This document shows positions 1 through 8,035 of a stretch of DNA of 64,000 nucleotides, one piece after another. The stretch is from Kineosporia babensis (GTDB lineage: Bacteria; Actinomycetota; Actinomycetes; Actinomycetales; Kineosporiaceae). Location of the stretch: contig NZ_JAJOMB010000023.1 in NCBI RefSeq assembly GCF_021129305.1, positions 62,001 to 126,000 of the forward strand, written 5' to 3'. Position numbers and translations under genes: made by a program. The number at the start of each line of letters is the position of its first letter. The first letter of the stretch is position 1. Under the pieces are notes generated by a model, which saw only the letters and a program-made list of their open reading frames with translations, ran no database searches and was not told the DNA's origin.

Positions 1-142
1 AGTCTGCGCCGAACGGTCGCCCGGGACCTTCGGACCGCCGATGAGCGGCAGGAGTTTTCCGGCCGATCGGCCGATCCGACCACCCCCGGTCACCAACCGT
101 AGACTGTGAACTTCGCACGGTGATCGAAGGTGGGGTGGGCCG

Positions 143-478
143 GTGAGACCGGGAGTGCAATCGCGCCTTTCGGTGCGCTACCGGCGCTCGATCAGCACCG
201 TCCGGGTCAGCGCGATCGGGGCCGGCACCCTGGCCCTGACCGCAGCCACGGAACTGCTGGTGGTGCTCACCGCGAGGTCGCGGGCCCAGGACGGCGGATT
301 CCTCGACGCCGTCCTGGGCACCTGCGCACTGGCGGTCGCTCCGCTGATCACCATGGTGTTCGCGGTGCTCTGGCTACGCCGCTCGGTGCTGAACTACCGG
401 CAGCTGCTCACGGAGACGTGTTTCTGGGTGGTGGTCTGCGATGCCCTGGTGGTGCTGCTCAGCCTCCAGGGCCGCTGA
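143..478 (+). CDS. Small three-helix membrane protein, unknown function
   Basis: This 111-residue protein starts at GTG 143, with a G-rich stretch (GGTGGGG) just upstream as a possible ribosome binding site. It has a basic N-terminus (several Arg in the first 20 residues) and three hydrophobic segments at about residues 24-45, 55-78 and 87-108, so it is probably an integral membrane protein. No catalytic motif is visible and I do not recognise a family. It converges on the guanidinium exporter gene, with 28 nt between the two stop codons, so the two are not co-transcribed. Codon use is typical of the window, which supports it being real. Confidence 0.6.
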   Translation: MRPGVQSRLSVRYRRSISTVRVSAIGAGTLALTAATELLVVLTARSRAQDGGFLDAVLGTCALAVAPLITMVFAVLWLRRSVLNYRQLLTETCFWVVVCDALVVLLSLQGR

Positions 479-506
479 GTGGGCCCCCAGTTCAGCGAGT
501 CAGCTT

Positions 507-821
507 TCAGTGAGTCAGCTTCAGCCCGACCACGCCGCCGACGATCATCGCCAGCAGCAGGATCTTGGTGGCCGAGACCGTCTCCTGGCCGGTGAACATC
601 GCGAAGGCCACGGTGAGCACCGCGCCGATGCCGACCCAGACCGCGTACGAGGTACCGATCGGCAGGGTACGCATGGCGTAGGCCAGGCCGGCCATGCTGG
701 CTACCAGGCCGACGGCGAAGACCACGGTGGGGCCGAGTTTGCTGAAACCTTCGGAACGGCCGAGAGCGGTGGCCCAGACTGCCTCGAGCACCCCGGAGAC
801 GACAAGAACGATCCATGCCAT
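507..821 (-). CDS. gdx: SMR-family guanidinium exporter (Gdx/SugE type)
   Basis: The product is 104 residues with four transmembrane helices, the standard size for small multidrug resistance proteins. The essential membrane-embedded glutamate is present at residue 13 (segment VSGVLEAVWA), and the GTSYAVWVGIGA segment is characteristic of the Gdx/SugE branch. Members of this branch work as dual-topology dimers and exchange guanidinium for protons. The ATG at 821 is preceded by GGGAGG with 6 nt spacing. A guanidine-III riboswitch lies immediately upstream (834-880), which supports guanidinium rather than generic quaternary ammonium compounds as the physiological substrate. The gene appears monocistronic. 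Confidence 0.92.
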   Translation of the reverse strand: MAWIVLVVSGVLEAVWATALGRSEGFSKLGPTVVFAVGLVASMAGLAYAMRTLPIGTSYAVWVGIGAVLTVAFAMFTGQETVSATKILLLAMIVGGVVGLKLTH

Positions 822-833
822 GACGAGCCTCCC

Positions 834-880
834 GATGCCGTCTTGTCGCGTTCCGGGTACGGCATCCCTCGTCCGGGGGC
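834..880 (-). promoter_or_regulatory. Guanidine-III (ykkC-III) riboswitch
   Basis: Read on the minus strand, this stretch contains CCGGACGAGG, GCCGTACCCGG and ACAAGACGGC in the order and spacing of the class III guanidine aptamer, which folds as a compact pseudoknot. The 3' GATGCCGTC-side pairing strand directly abuts the ribosome binding site GGGAGG (828-833) of the downstream exporter. That arrangement suits translational control: guanidine binding would rearrange the 3' helix and free the Shine-Dalgarno. Recognition is from memory of the conserved core, not from a covariance-model search. Confidence 0.88.
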
Positions 881-940
881 TGCGACGCAGCAGGCCCTAC
901 GGTTCAGACAATCAAACCCGCGAGCCGTTGTCCACACGGC

Positions 941-1849
941 CTAGTTCGGAAAGGCCTTCAGCACCGCCGAACGGGTGGGGATGCTGCTGGCGGCTCCGGG
1001 CTGCTGCACGGCCAGGGCGCTCACCGAGGTGGCGAAGCGGGCCGCCGCGACCAGACGTTCGCGCAGGTCCAAAGCGGTTTCCGAGCAGTCCAGTTCGGCT
1101 GCGAGCGCACCGCAGAAGGCATCTCCGGCACCGGTGGTGTCCACGACCGGCACCCGGTGGGCCGGGATCCGGACCTGCTCCTGACCCCGGACCGCGATCA
1201 GCGAACCTTCGGCGCCGAGAGTGAGCACCACCGCCGGAACCCGTTCCAGCAGAGCGTCGGCCAGGGTGGCGGCCTCGGCCGGGGAACCGTACAGGTCGGC
1301 CGCCTCGTGCTCGTTCACGATCAGCACGTGGACGAGTTTCAGCAGGTCAGGCGAAACCTCGCGGGTGGGGGCCGCGTTCAGCAGGACCAGGGCACCCTCG
1401 GCCGCCGACGAAGCCGCCTGCAGCATGGCGCTTTCCGGAATCTCCTGCTGCATCAGCAGAACCCGGGCCCGGCCGACGAGTGCGCGCTCGTTCGCGGTGA
1501 GTTCGGTGATGGTGGCGTTGGCGCCCGGGACCACGATGATCACGTTCTCGCCGTCGTCGCCCACGGTGATCCAGGCGGTGCCGGTCGGCGCCTCGGTGGT
1601 GCGCACCCGGGCCTCGACCTGAGCCCCGCGCAACTGCGCGAGCAGACGTGCGGCGGCCGCGTCGTTCCCCATCGCCCCGACGAAAACCGTTTCGGCGCCG
1701 CTGCGACCCGACCCGATGGCCTGGTTCGCGCCCTTGCCGCCCGGGTGCTCCGCGACGTCCGTACCCAGGATCGTCTCCCCCGGCCCGGGGATCCGCGGGG
1801 CGCGCACGACATGGTCGAGATTCACACTGCCGACCACACAGACCGCCAT
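941..1849 (-). CDS. rbsK: Ribokinase (PfkB family)
   Basis: This 302-residue PfkB-family sugar kinase is expected to phosphorylate D-ribose at O5 with ATP in the cytoplasm. The N-terminal signature GGKGANQA lies near residue 40 and the C-terminal signature DTTGAGDAF, which contains the catalytic Asp, lies near residue 240. Length is normal for RbsK. GTG codons at 1858 and 1852 are possible starts, but ATG 1849 has AAAGG at 8 nt spacing and is preferred. The gene follows the MFS transporter by about a dozen bases, so the two probably form an operon. Ribose is the best substrate guess; other PfkB sugars are possible. Confidence 0.85.
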   Translation of the reverse strand: MAVCVVGSVNLDHVVRAPRIPGPGETILGTDVAEHPGGKGANQAIGSGRSGAETVFVGAMGNDAAAARLLAQLRGAQVEARVRTTEAPTGTAWITVGDDGENVIIVVPGANATITELTANERALVGRARVLLMQQEIPESAMLQAASSAAEGALVLLNAAPTREVSPDLLKLVHVLIVNEHEAADLYGSPAEAATLADALLERVPAVVLTLGAEGSLIAVRGQEQVRIPAHRVPVVDTTGAGDAFCGALAAELDCSETALDLRERLVAAARFATSVSALAVQQPGAASSIPTRSAVLKAFPN

Positions 1850-1861
1850 CACGCGCACCTT

Positions 1862-3088
1862 TCACCCACGGTTCGAGGGCACCAACCTTAGTGCGACCGT
1901 CGCCAGCATCACCGTCAAGGCGGCCGCGAACCAGGTCAGCACGGTGGCGGTGTCGAAGCTGCGTACCCCCAGGCCCATTCCCAGCACCGGGATGATCAGA
2001 CCGAAGTAGCCGATCAGGAACAGCCCGGCCAGGGCCTCGCCGCGCCGGGCGGGCGCCGCCATCGCGACCACGGCGCCGATCGCCGCCTTGAACAGCACTC
2101 CCGCGCCGATCCCGGCCAGCACGCCGCCGAGCACGAAGGCGACCAGGCTCTCGGCGTGCGTCCCGATCACCGTGACCACCAGACCGGCCACCTCGAACAG
2201 CAGACCAGCGGTGAGCTTGGCCCGGGCGCTCAGCCGGGCGGTGACGATCTGGGCCACCGCGGCCGCCCCGAACACCACGAACACGATCACCCCGGCCAGC
2301 GCCCGGGACGGCTGGTTCAGCGTGCCCGCCACGAAGCCCGGGGCCACCGAGGTGAACAGGCCGAAGACCGCGAAGGCGACGAACGCGGCGGCTGCGGCGG
2401 CGATGTACCCGGCCGGGTCACCGTGGTCGGCGCTGACCCGCTGCGGGCGATAGGCCGGCCTCACCTCGGGACGCTTCACCGTCTCCGGGGCGATCAGCAC
2501 GGCGGCCACCGCGAGCAGCAGGAGCAGCGCGAACACCAGGTACGGCGTGCGCAGCGGCGCGTTCACCCACTGAGCGAGGAATCCGGCGATCAGCGGGCCG
2601 AAGCCGAGACCACCGATGTTGGCGGCGGTGGAGACCATCTCGAAACGCTGCGCCGGGGCGCCGGGACGGTGGGCGGCGTGCAGTTCGGCCAGGTGCGCGG
2701 TGGCGGTGGCGGTGATCATGCCGACGCCCAGACCGGTGATCACCCGGGCGATCAGCAGCACGGTCAGGTCGGTGCTGACGATGAACAGCCCGGCCGCCAG
2801 CAGTTCCAGCAGCAGGGCGGGCACCAGCACCCGGCGCCGGCCCACCCAGTCGGAGACGTGCCCGGCCAGGATCAGGCTGATCACCACGCCGACCGCGTAG
2901 GCGGCGAAGACCACGGTGACCATGAACGTGGAGAACCCGTCGCGGGCCATGTACAGCGGGTAGAGCGGGGTGGGGACGGTCGAGAACGCCATCGCGGTGA
3001 GGAAGGCGAAGGCGATCAGCCAGAATCCGGTGCCGTGCCGGTGCGAGCCCCGGACGGTGGCTCTCGGCAGGGTGGCGGCCTGGGACAT
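1862..3088 (-). CDS. MFS transporter, 12-TM
   Basis: The product is a 408-residue major facilitator protein with about 12 hydrophobic helices. Between helices 2 and 3 it carries the MFS motif A (GHVSDWVGRRRVL), and it has a repeat of the two six-helix halves separated by a polar loop around residues 215-235. It resembles the drug/sugar efflux branch rather than sugar-proton symporters, but the substrate cannot be read from sequence. It is transcribed ahead of rbsK and divergently from a LysR-type regulator, so the regulator probably controls the transporter-kinase pair. An exporter of sugar or metabolite linked to ribose use is an inference. Confidence 0.8.
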   Translation of the reverse strand: MSQAATLPRATVRGSHRHGTGFWLIAFAFLTAMAFSTVPTPLYPLYMARDGFSTFMVTVVFAAYAVGVVISLILAGHVSDWVGRRRVLVPALLLELLAAGLFIVSTDLTVLLIARVITGLGVGMITATATAHLAELHAAHRPGAPAQRFEMVSTAANIGGLGFGPLIAGFLAQWVNAPLRTPYLVFALLLLLAVAAVLIAPETVKRPEVRPAYRPQRVSADHGDPAGYIAAAAAAFVAFAVFGLFTSVAPGFVAGTLNQPSRALAGVIVFVVFGAAAVAQIVTARLSARAKLTAGLLFEVAGLVVTVIGTHAESLVAFVLGGVLAGIGAGVLFKAAIGAVVAMAAPARRGEALAGLFLIGYFGLIIPVLGMGLGVRSFDTATVLTWFAAALTVMLATVALRLVPSNRG

Positions 3089-3141
3089 GACGTGTGCTCC
3101 GGTGTCGAGAAGGGGTGTGCCGGTCCAATGTCGCGCTCGGC

Positions 3142-3196
3142 AGCTATCGCGTCCAACGAATGTTCACGCTGGTTGCCATCGCGATCCGCGATAGCT
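3142..3196. promoter_or_regulatory. Candidate LysR operator in the divergent intergenic region
   Basis: A perfect 10-bp inverted repeat, AGCTATCGCG at 3142-3151 and CGCGATAGCT at 3187-3196, sits between the divergent MFS (start 3088) and LysR (start 3204) genes. The centre-to-centre spacing is 45 bp, about four helical turns, as expected for two dimer sites of a LysR tetramer. The right arm lies 7 nt from the LysR start, which would fit autorepression. Confidence 0.5.
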
Positions 3197-3203
3197 TGAG
3201 TGG

Positions 3204-4097
3204 GTGGAGCTTCGCCATCTGGAGTACTTCGTCGCGGTCGCCGAGGAGCAGAACTTCACCCGCGCCGCCGAGCGGCTGCACATCGTGCAGTCTGCGGTTT
3301 CTGCGGCGGTCAAGCAGCTGGAGCGCAGTCTGGGTTCGCAGTTGCTGGAACGCGGTTCGCGCCGGGTCAGCCTGACCGACGCGGGGGCCGAGTTGCTGCC
3401 GCACGCCCGAGCAACTTTGGACGCGGCCCGCGACGCCCGCGATGCGGTCGCCCGGGTGCGGGGCGGCCTGGGTGGGTCGTTACGGATCGGCGTGCTCACT
3501 TCGATCCGTTTTGTCGACGTACCGGCGCTTCTGGGCGAGTACCACCGGCGTCATCCCGGGGTGCAGTTGCACACTCGCACCGCCCCGACCGGCACCCAGG
3601 GCCTGTTCGAACTACTGGCCGAGCATCGTCTCGACCTTGCCTTCGTCACCCCGGGTGGGCCCCGGCCGGCCGGGGTGCAGCTGATCGACCTGGCCTCCTC
3701 GATGCTGGACCTGGTGCTGCCGCAGGGACATCCGCTGGCCGCGCAGGAGAGCGTGGCGATCCAGCAGCTGGCCGACCTGAACTTCATCGACGCACCGGTC
3801 GGGTACGGCAGCCGCAGCGTGGCCGACCTGGCCTTCGCCTCGGCCGGGGTGCGCCGCCGGGTGGTCATCGAGATCACCGAGTACGCGATCGGCCCGGACT
3901 ACGTCCGCAACGGCCTGGGCGTGGCGCTGTTCCCGCGCTACGGCCTGGCCGGGGTGCCCGGAATCGCGGTGCGCCCGGTCACCGGCGCCGACCTGACCTT
4001 CCCGCTGGCCCTGGCGGTGCCCGCCGACCGGGCGCCGAGTGCGGCGGCCCGGGCCCTGATCGGGCTGATCCAGGAGCGGGTGAACCCGGACAAATGA
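3204..4097 (+). CDS. LysR-family transcriptional regulator
   Basis: The 297-residue product has the canonical LysR layout. A winged helix-turn-helix at about residues 1-60 begins MELRHLEYFVAVAEEQNFTR and contains AAERLHIVQSAVSAAVKQLE, followed by a linker helix and a periplasmic-binding-protein-like effector domain (about 90-295). The start is GTG 3204. The gene is divergent from an MFS transporter and ribokinase, and the shared 115-bp intergenic region contains a perfect inverted repeat that could be its operator. The inducer is unknown. Length and domain order are normal. Confidence 0.92.
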   Translation: MELRHLEYFVAVAEEQNFTRAAERLHIVQSAVSAAVKQLERSLGSQLLERGSRRVSLTDAGAELLPHARATLDAARDARDAVARVRGGLGGSLRIGVLTSIRFVDVPALLGEYHRRHPGVQLHTRTAPTGTQGLFELLAEHRLDLAFVTPGGPRPAGVQLIDLASSMLDLVLPQGHPLAAQESVAIQQLADLNFIDAPVGYGSRSVADLAFASAGVRRRVVIEITEYAIGPDYVRNGLGVALFPRYGLAGVPGIAVRPVTGADLTFPLALAVPADRAPSAAARALIGLIQERVNPDK

Positions 4098-4254
4098 CGC
4101 CGGGCTGAAAATGCCTGCTCACGGTGGGAACCAGCCCCGCCGATGGCACGTTATGCGCGGGAGAGTTGGACCCACGACGGAGAGAGATGGACGACTACCA
4201 CTATCCATGCCCCCAGATCTGCGCCACTGACGCGGTGAAGGGGGGAACGTACTG

Positions 4255-5652
4255 ATGTGGATCCTGACCCTGCTCCTGGGAATCCTGGTAGTGCTGGCGA
4301 TCACCGCCGTCACCGGGTATTTCGTGGCGCAGGAATTCGCTTACATGGCGGTTGACCGGGCCGCCTTGAACGCCCGGGCCGCCGCGGGAGACACCGCGGC
4401 CGAGCGGGCCCTGAAGGTCACCCGGCGCACGTCGTTCATGTTGTCCGGCGCCCAGCTGGGGATCACCGTGACCGGCCTGCTGGTCGGTTACGTGGCCGAA
4501 CCGCTGATCGGCGAGGCGATCGGTGAGGCCCTCGGCGGCGTCGGCATCCCGCAGGGTGTCGGCATCGCGATCGGCACGGTGTTCGCGCTGATCTTCGCCA
4601 CCGGTGTGCAGATGATCTTCGGTGAGCTGTTCCCGAAGAACCTGGCGATCGCCAAACCCGATCCGGTGGCGCTGTGGCTGGCCGCCTCGACGACGATCTA
4701 CCTGGCCCTGTTCGGCTGGCTGATCCAGATCTTCGACAAGTCGTCGAACGCCCTGCTGAAGGTGCTGGGGATCGAGCCCGCGCACGACGTGGAGCACTCG
4801 GCCACCGCCCGCGACCTGGAGCACATCGTCGCGGAGTCGGCCGAGAGCGGCGACCTGCCCAAGGAGCTGTCGCTGCTGCTGGACCGGATCCTCGACTTCC
4901 CGCAGCAGGACGTGCATCACGCGATGATCCCGCGGCACGCGGTGGGCGTGGTGCATGCCGGGGACACCCTGGCCGAGGTGCGCGAGCAGATGAGCAAGGG
5001 GCACAGCCGCTACCCCGTCCTCGACGAGGACGACCAGGTGGTCGGCGTGGTGCACCTGCAGGACGTGCTGCCGCTGGCGGCCGACCACCCGGGTACCGCG
5101 GCCGACATCATGCGCCCGGCCACCCTGGTGCCGACCACCATGCCGCTGCCCACCCTGCTGCAGCTGCTGGTGGTCAAGCGCGCCCAGATGGCCTGCGTGC
5201 TGGACGAGTACGGCGGTTTCATCGGCCTGATCACGGCCGAGGACCTGGCCGAGGAGCTGGTCGGCGAGATCACCGACGAGCACGACCCGGCCGAGCCGGG
5301 CAAGGGCGCGCGCCGGCCGCAGGGCGAGAACGGCACCTGGGTGCTACCCGGTTCCACCCCGCTGGACGAGGTGGAGCGGGCGGTCGACATGGACCTGCCG
5401 CGTGGTGACTTCGAGACGCTGGCCGGCCTGGTGATCGCCCGGTACGGCTCGCTGCCCGGGGTGGGCACGGTGGTCGAGGTCGAGCTGCCGATCGACCCGG
5501 CGCTGCTGGCGATGGACGGCGACCCGCCGCGTTTCGTCGTCCAGGCCGAGGTGCTGCGGGTGGACCGGCACGTGCCGGCCGAGCTGCGGCTGCGGATCGA
5601 GCAGGTCGAAGAGCCCGAAGCGTCCGACACCCATGAGGAGGTGCACCAGTGA
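4255..5652 (+). CDS. CNNM/CorC-type transporter with CBS pair and CorC_HlyC domain
   Basis: This 465-residue membrane protein belongs to the CNNM (DUF21)/hemolysin-C group. An N-terminal transmembrane domain (about 1-190) includes the segment MIFGELFPKNLAIAKP with the conserved GE-x-x-PK. A CBS-domain pair follows (about 205-335), and a C-terminal CorC_HlyC domain (about 350-445) contains GTWVLPGSTPLDEVE. Homologues transport or regulate Mg2+/Co2+ or Na+. The start is ATG 4255 after GGGGGA. The stop overlaps the next gene's GTG by 4 nt (GTGA), so the two paralogues are translationally coupled. Confidence 0.9.
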   Translation: MWILTLLLGILVVLAITAVTGYFVAQEFAYMAVDRAALNARAAAGDTAAERALKVTRRTSFMLSGAQLGITVTGLLVGYVAEPLIGEAIGEALGGVGIPQGVGIAIGTVFALIFATGVQMIFGELFPKNLAIAKPDPVALWLAASTTIYLALFGWLIQIFDKSSNALLKVLGIEPAHDVEHSATARDLEHIVAESAESGDLPKELSLLLDRILDFPQQDVHHAMIPRHAVGVVHAGDTLAEVREQMSKGHSRYPVLDEDDQVVGVVHLQDVLPLAADHPGTAADIMRPATLVPTTMPLPTLLQLLVVKRAQMACVLDEYGGFIGLITAEDLAEELVGEITDEHDPAEPGKGARRPQGENGTWVLPGSTPLDEVERAVDMDLPRGDFETLAGLVIARYGSLPGVGTVVEVELPIDPALLAMDGDPPRFVVQAEVLRVDRHVPAELRLRIEQVEEPEASDTHEEVHQ

Positions 5653-6674
5653 GCAACCCGATCGTCGTCATCGTGGCGACCGTCGCGCTGATCGCGCTGA
5701 GCGCCTTCTTCGTGGCCATCGAGTTCGCCCTGCTGGCCGCGAAACGACACCGGCTGGAAGATCTGGCGGTGAACAGCGGGGCGGCCCGGGCGGCGCTGCG
5801 CAGCTCGTCCGAGCTGACCGTGGTACTGGCCGGCTCGCAGCTCGGGATCACCGCCTGCACCCTGGCGCTGGGGGCGGTGACCAAGCCGGCCGTGCACCAC
5901 TGGCTCACCCCGATGTTCGAGTCCTGGGGCATGGGCTACCTGCCGGCCGACATCGTCGGTTTCGTCCTGGCCCTGCTGATCGTCACCTTCCTGCACCTGG
6001 TGGTGGGTGAGATGGCGCCGAAGTCCTGGGCGATCGCGCACCCGGAGACCTCCTCGGTGCTGCTGGCGCTGCCGATGCGGGCGTTCATGGCGCTCACCCG
6101 GCCCCTGCTGACCCTGCTGAACGAGATGGCCAACTGGTGCCTGCGCAAGGTCAACGTGGAACCGGCCGAGCAGGTGGCCTCGGGCCGGAACCCGGCCGCG
6201 CTGCGCAGTCTGGTCGAGCACTCGGCCAGCACCGGGGCGCTCGAGGTGGGCTACTCCGACCGGATCAACAACGCCCTGCAGCTGGAGTCGCTGACCATCG
6301 GCGACCTGGTGCAGCGCGAGCGCAGCACCACCTCGGTGCCGCCGGGCGCGGACGTGCGGGCGGTGCGGGAGGCCACCCAGGCCTCCGGTCACCTGCGCAT
6401 CCTGATCGGTGAGGGCGACTCGATGAACGCGGTGGTGCACGTGCGGGACACCCTGATGGCGCCGGACGACGCCCCGGCCGAGTCGCTGGCCCGGCCGGTG
6501 TACCAGCTGCCGGTCGAGACCAAGGTGTTCCAGGCGATGAACCAGATGCGGGAGACCCGTAACCACCTGGCCGCGGTCACCGAGGACGGCCGCTTCGTGG
6601 GTGTGATCACCCTGGCCGACCTGCTGGAACGGCTGTTCCCGGAGTCGGTCCCGGAGCCGGTTCCGGCCGCTTGA
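5649..6674 (+). CDS. CNNM/DUF21 paralogue lacking the CorC_HlyC domain
   Basis: The 341-residue protein is a paralogue of its upstream neighbour. It has the DUF21 transmembrane domain (about 1-185, with the conserved VVGEMAPKSWAIAHP segment) and a CBS-like pair (about 205-330), but it stops before the C-terminal CorC_HlyC domain. Translation probably couples to the upstream gene through the GTGA overlap. Paired long and short CNNM proteins suggest a heteromeric complex or division of labour in divalent-cation handling. That is inference; ion specificity cannot be read here. Confidence 0.88.
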   Translation: MSNPIVVIVATVALIALSAFFVAIEFALLAAKRHRLEDLAVNSGAARAALRSSSELTVVLAGSQLGITACTLALGAVTKPAVHHWLTPMFESWGMGYLPADIVGFVLALLIVTFLHLVVGEMAPKSWAIAHPETSSVLLALPMRAFMALTRPLLTLLNEMANWCLRKVNVEPAEQVASGRNPAALRSLVEHSASTGALEVGYSDRINNALQLESLTIGDLVQRERSTTSVPPGADVRAVREATQASGHLRILIGEGDSMNAVVHVRDTLMAPDDAPAESLARPVYQLPVETKVFQAMNQMRETRNHLAAVTEDGRFVGVITLADLLERLFPESVPEPVPAA

Positions 6675-6708
6675 GGTAACTGATCCGGTACGTCGTCGGA
6701 CCCGCTGC

Positions 6709-6714
6709 GAGAAT
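6709..6714 (+). promoter_or_regulatory. Leaderless-type -10 element before the LMW phosphatase
   Basis: GAGAAT lies 7 nt upstream of ATG 6722, the position expected for a -10 hexamer when transcription begins at the A of the start codon. No convincing ribosome binding site precedes the alternative ATG at 6713. Confidence 0.4.
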
Positions 6715-6721
6715 GGGCGGC

Positions 6722-7237
6722 ATGGCGGCGTACCGGATCTGTTTTGTCTGCACCGGCAACATCTGCCGGTCTCCTTCGGCCGAGGTGATCCTGCGGGCCC
6801 GGGCCGAGGACGCCGGGCTGGACGTGGTGGTCGACTCGGCCGGCACCGACAGCTATCACGTGGGTGATCCGGCCGACGAACGGGCGCAGTGGGCGATAAA
6901 GCAGGCCGGGTACGACGGCTCCACGCACATCGCCCGGCAGTTCGACGAGAACTGGTTCGCCGAGCGCGACCTGGTGGTGGCCCTGGACCGCAGTCACTTC
7001 CGGCTGCTGCACGCGATGGCCCCGGACGAGGAGTCCGCGGACAAGATCCGGCTGCTGCGCTCGTTCGACCCGGAACTGGAGCACGTGGCCGAGGACGACC
7101 GCCGGATCGACGTCGCCGACCCGTACTACGACCGCAGTGCCGAGAACTCCGAGTTCGTCGAGATGATCGAGCAGATCGAGGCGGCCGCCGACGGCATCGT
7201 CGACTACCTGCAGGAACGCACCGAGCACCCGGCCTGA
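6722..7237 (+). CDS. Low-molecular-weight protein phosphatase
   Basis: The product is 171 residues from ATG 6722 (ATG 6713 would add three residues). The LMW-PTP P-loop CTGNICRS is at residues 10-17, with nucleophile Cys10 and Arg16. The general-acid Asp of the DPYY motif is at about residue 133. These residues are intact, so it should be an active phosphomonoesterase. The gene precedes a fructosamine-kinase-family gene by 2 nt. Since human LMW-PTP-A has been reported to dephosphorylate ribulosamine 5-phosphates on proteins, a role in protein deglycation is at least as likely as phosphotyrosine signalling. Start choice rests on the leaderless-type -10 element. Confidence 0.92.
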   Translation: MAAYRICFVCTGNICRSPSAEVILRARAEDAGLDVVVDSAGTDSYHVGDPADERAQWAIKQAGYDGSTHIARQFDENWFAERDLVVALDRSHFRLLHAMAPDEESADKIRLLRSFDPELEHVAEDDRRIDVADPYYDRSAENSEFVEMIEQIEAAADGIVDYLQERTEHPA

Positions 7238-7239
7238 TC

Positions 7240-8004
7240 ATGACCTTCACCAAGCGCGACGAGAACGCCGCCCCGGGCTTCTACCAGGCCGAGGCGGCCG
7301 GGTTGCGCTGGTTGAGGGCAGCCGCGGAGGGAGTGCCCACCGCCGAGGTGCTCGAGGTGACGGACACGTCGATCACCCTCCCCCGCTACGACAGCATGGC
7401 GCCGTCGCCCGAACAAGCCCAGGAGTTCGGCCGCCGGCTCGCCCTGACGCACCAGGCCGGGGCGCCGCACCACGGCGCTCCCCCGCCGGGCCTGAACCAC
7501 GGGTTCATCGCCACGCTCCCCCTGCAGCATCTGGCCGAACCCCCACCGCACTGGGGCGAGTTCTACGCGCGATGCCGGGTAGAGCCCTTTGCCCGTACCG
7601 CAGCGGAGTCCGGCAGCCTGGACGCAAAGGGGCTGGCCGACGTCCTCAAGCTCTGCGAACAACTACGCGAAGGTGACCCGGGGCTCACCGGCCCCGAGGT
7701 ACCAGCTGCCCGCCTGCACGGGGATCTCTGGAGCGGGAACGTGCTCTGGCGAGCGGAGGGGGCACTGTTGATCGACCCCGCCGCGCACGGCGGCCACCCG
7801 GAGACCGATCTGGCCATGCTGTCGCTCTTCGGCTTACCCCACCTCGACATCGTCCTCGAGGCCTACACCGCCACCGCACCGTTGCCGCCGGGCTGGCAGC
7901 ACCGCGTCCGTCTGCACCAACTGCACCCTTTACTGGTGCATGCCGCCCTTTTCGGGCCGTCCTACGGAGCCCAGTCGGTTTCGGTAGCGCGGGCCTATTT
8001 GTAA
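7240..8004 (+). CDS. Fructosamine/ketosamine-3-kinase family protein
   Basis: The 254-residue protein starts at ATG 7240, 2 nt after the phosphatase stop. It carries the FN3K kinase signatures: catalytic loop RLHGDLWSGNVLW at about 160-172 and the metal-binding IDPAAHGGHPETDLAM segment about 10 residues later. Family members phosphorylate ketosamines (fructosamine, ribulosamine, erythrulosamine) on glycated proteins at O3, which destabilises the adduct. It is slightly shorter than the usual 280-290 residues, mostly from a compact N-lobe. The tight operon with an LMW phosphatase supports a protein-repair module. Confidence 0.88.
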   Translation: MTFTKRDENAAPGFYQAEAAGLRWLRAAAEGVPTAEVLEVTDTSITLPRYDSMAPSPEQAQEFGRRLALTHQAGAPHHGAPPPGLNHGFIATLPLQHLAEPPPHWGEFYARCRVEPFARTAAESGSLDAKGLADVLKLCEQLREGDPGLTGPEVPAARLHGDLWSGNVLWRAEGALLIDPAAHGGHPETDLAMLSLFGLPHLDIVLEAYTATAPLPPGWQHRVRLHQLHPLLVHAALFGPSYGAQSVSVARAYL

Positions 8005-8023
8005 ATCAGAGGACGCTTGCGGC

Positions 8024-8029
8024 GAGAAT
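8024..8029 (+). promoter_or_regulatory. Leaderless-type -10 element before the YdcF-like gene
   Basis: GAGAAT is followed by 6 nt and then ATG 8036. It matches the spacing of the other leaderless candidates in this window and the GAGAAT element before the LMW phosphatase. Confidence 0.4.
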
Positions 8030-8035
8030 GCGGTC

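Noticed and set aside
100-105. TAGACT as a promoter -10 element for the first gene
   Set aside because: It could serve, but no matching -35 element is visible and the leader length is not informative, so it is not listed as a feature.
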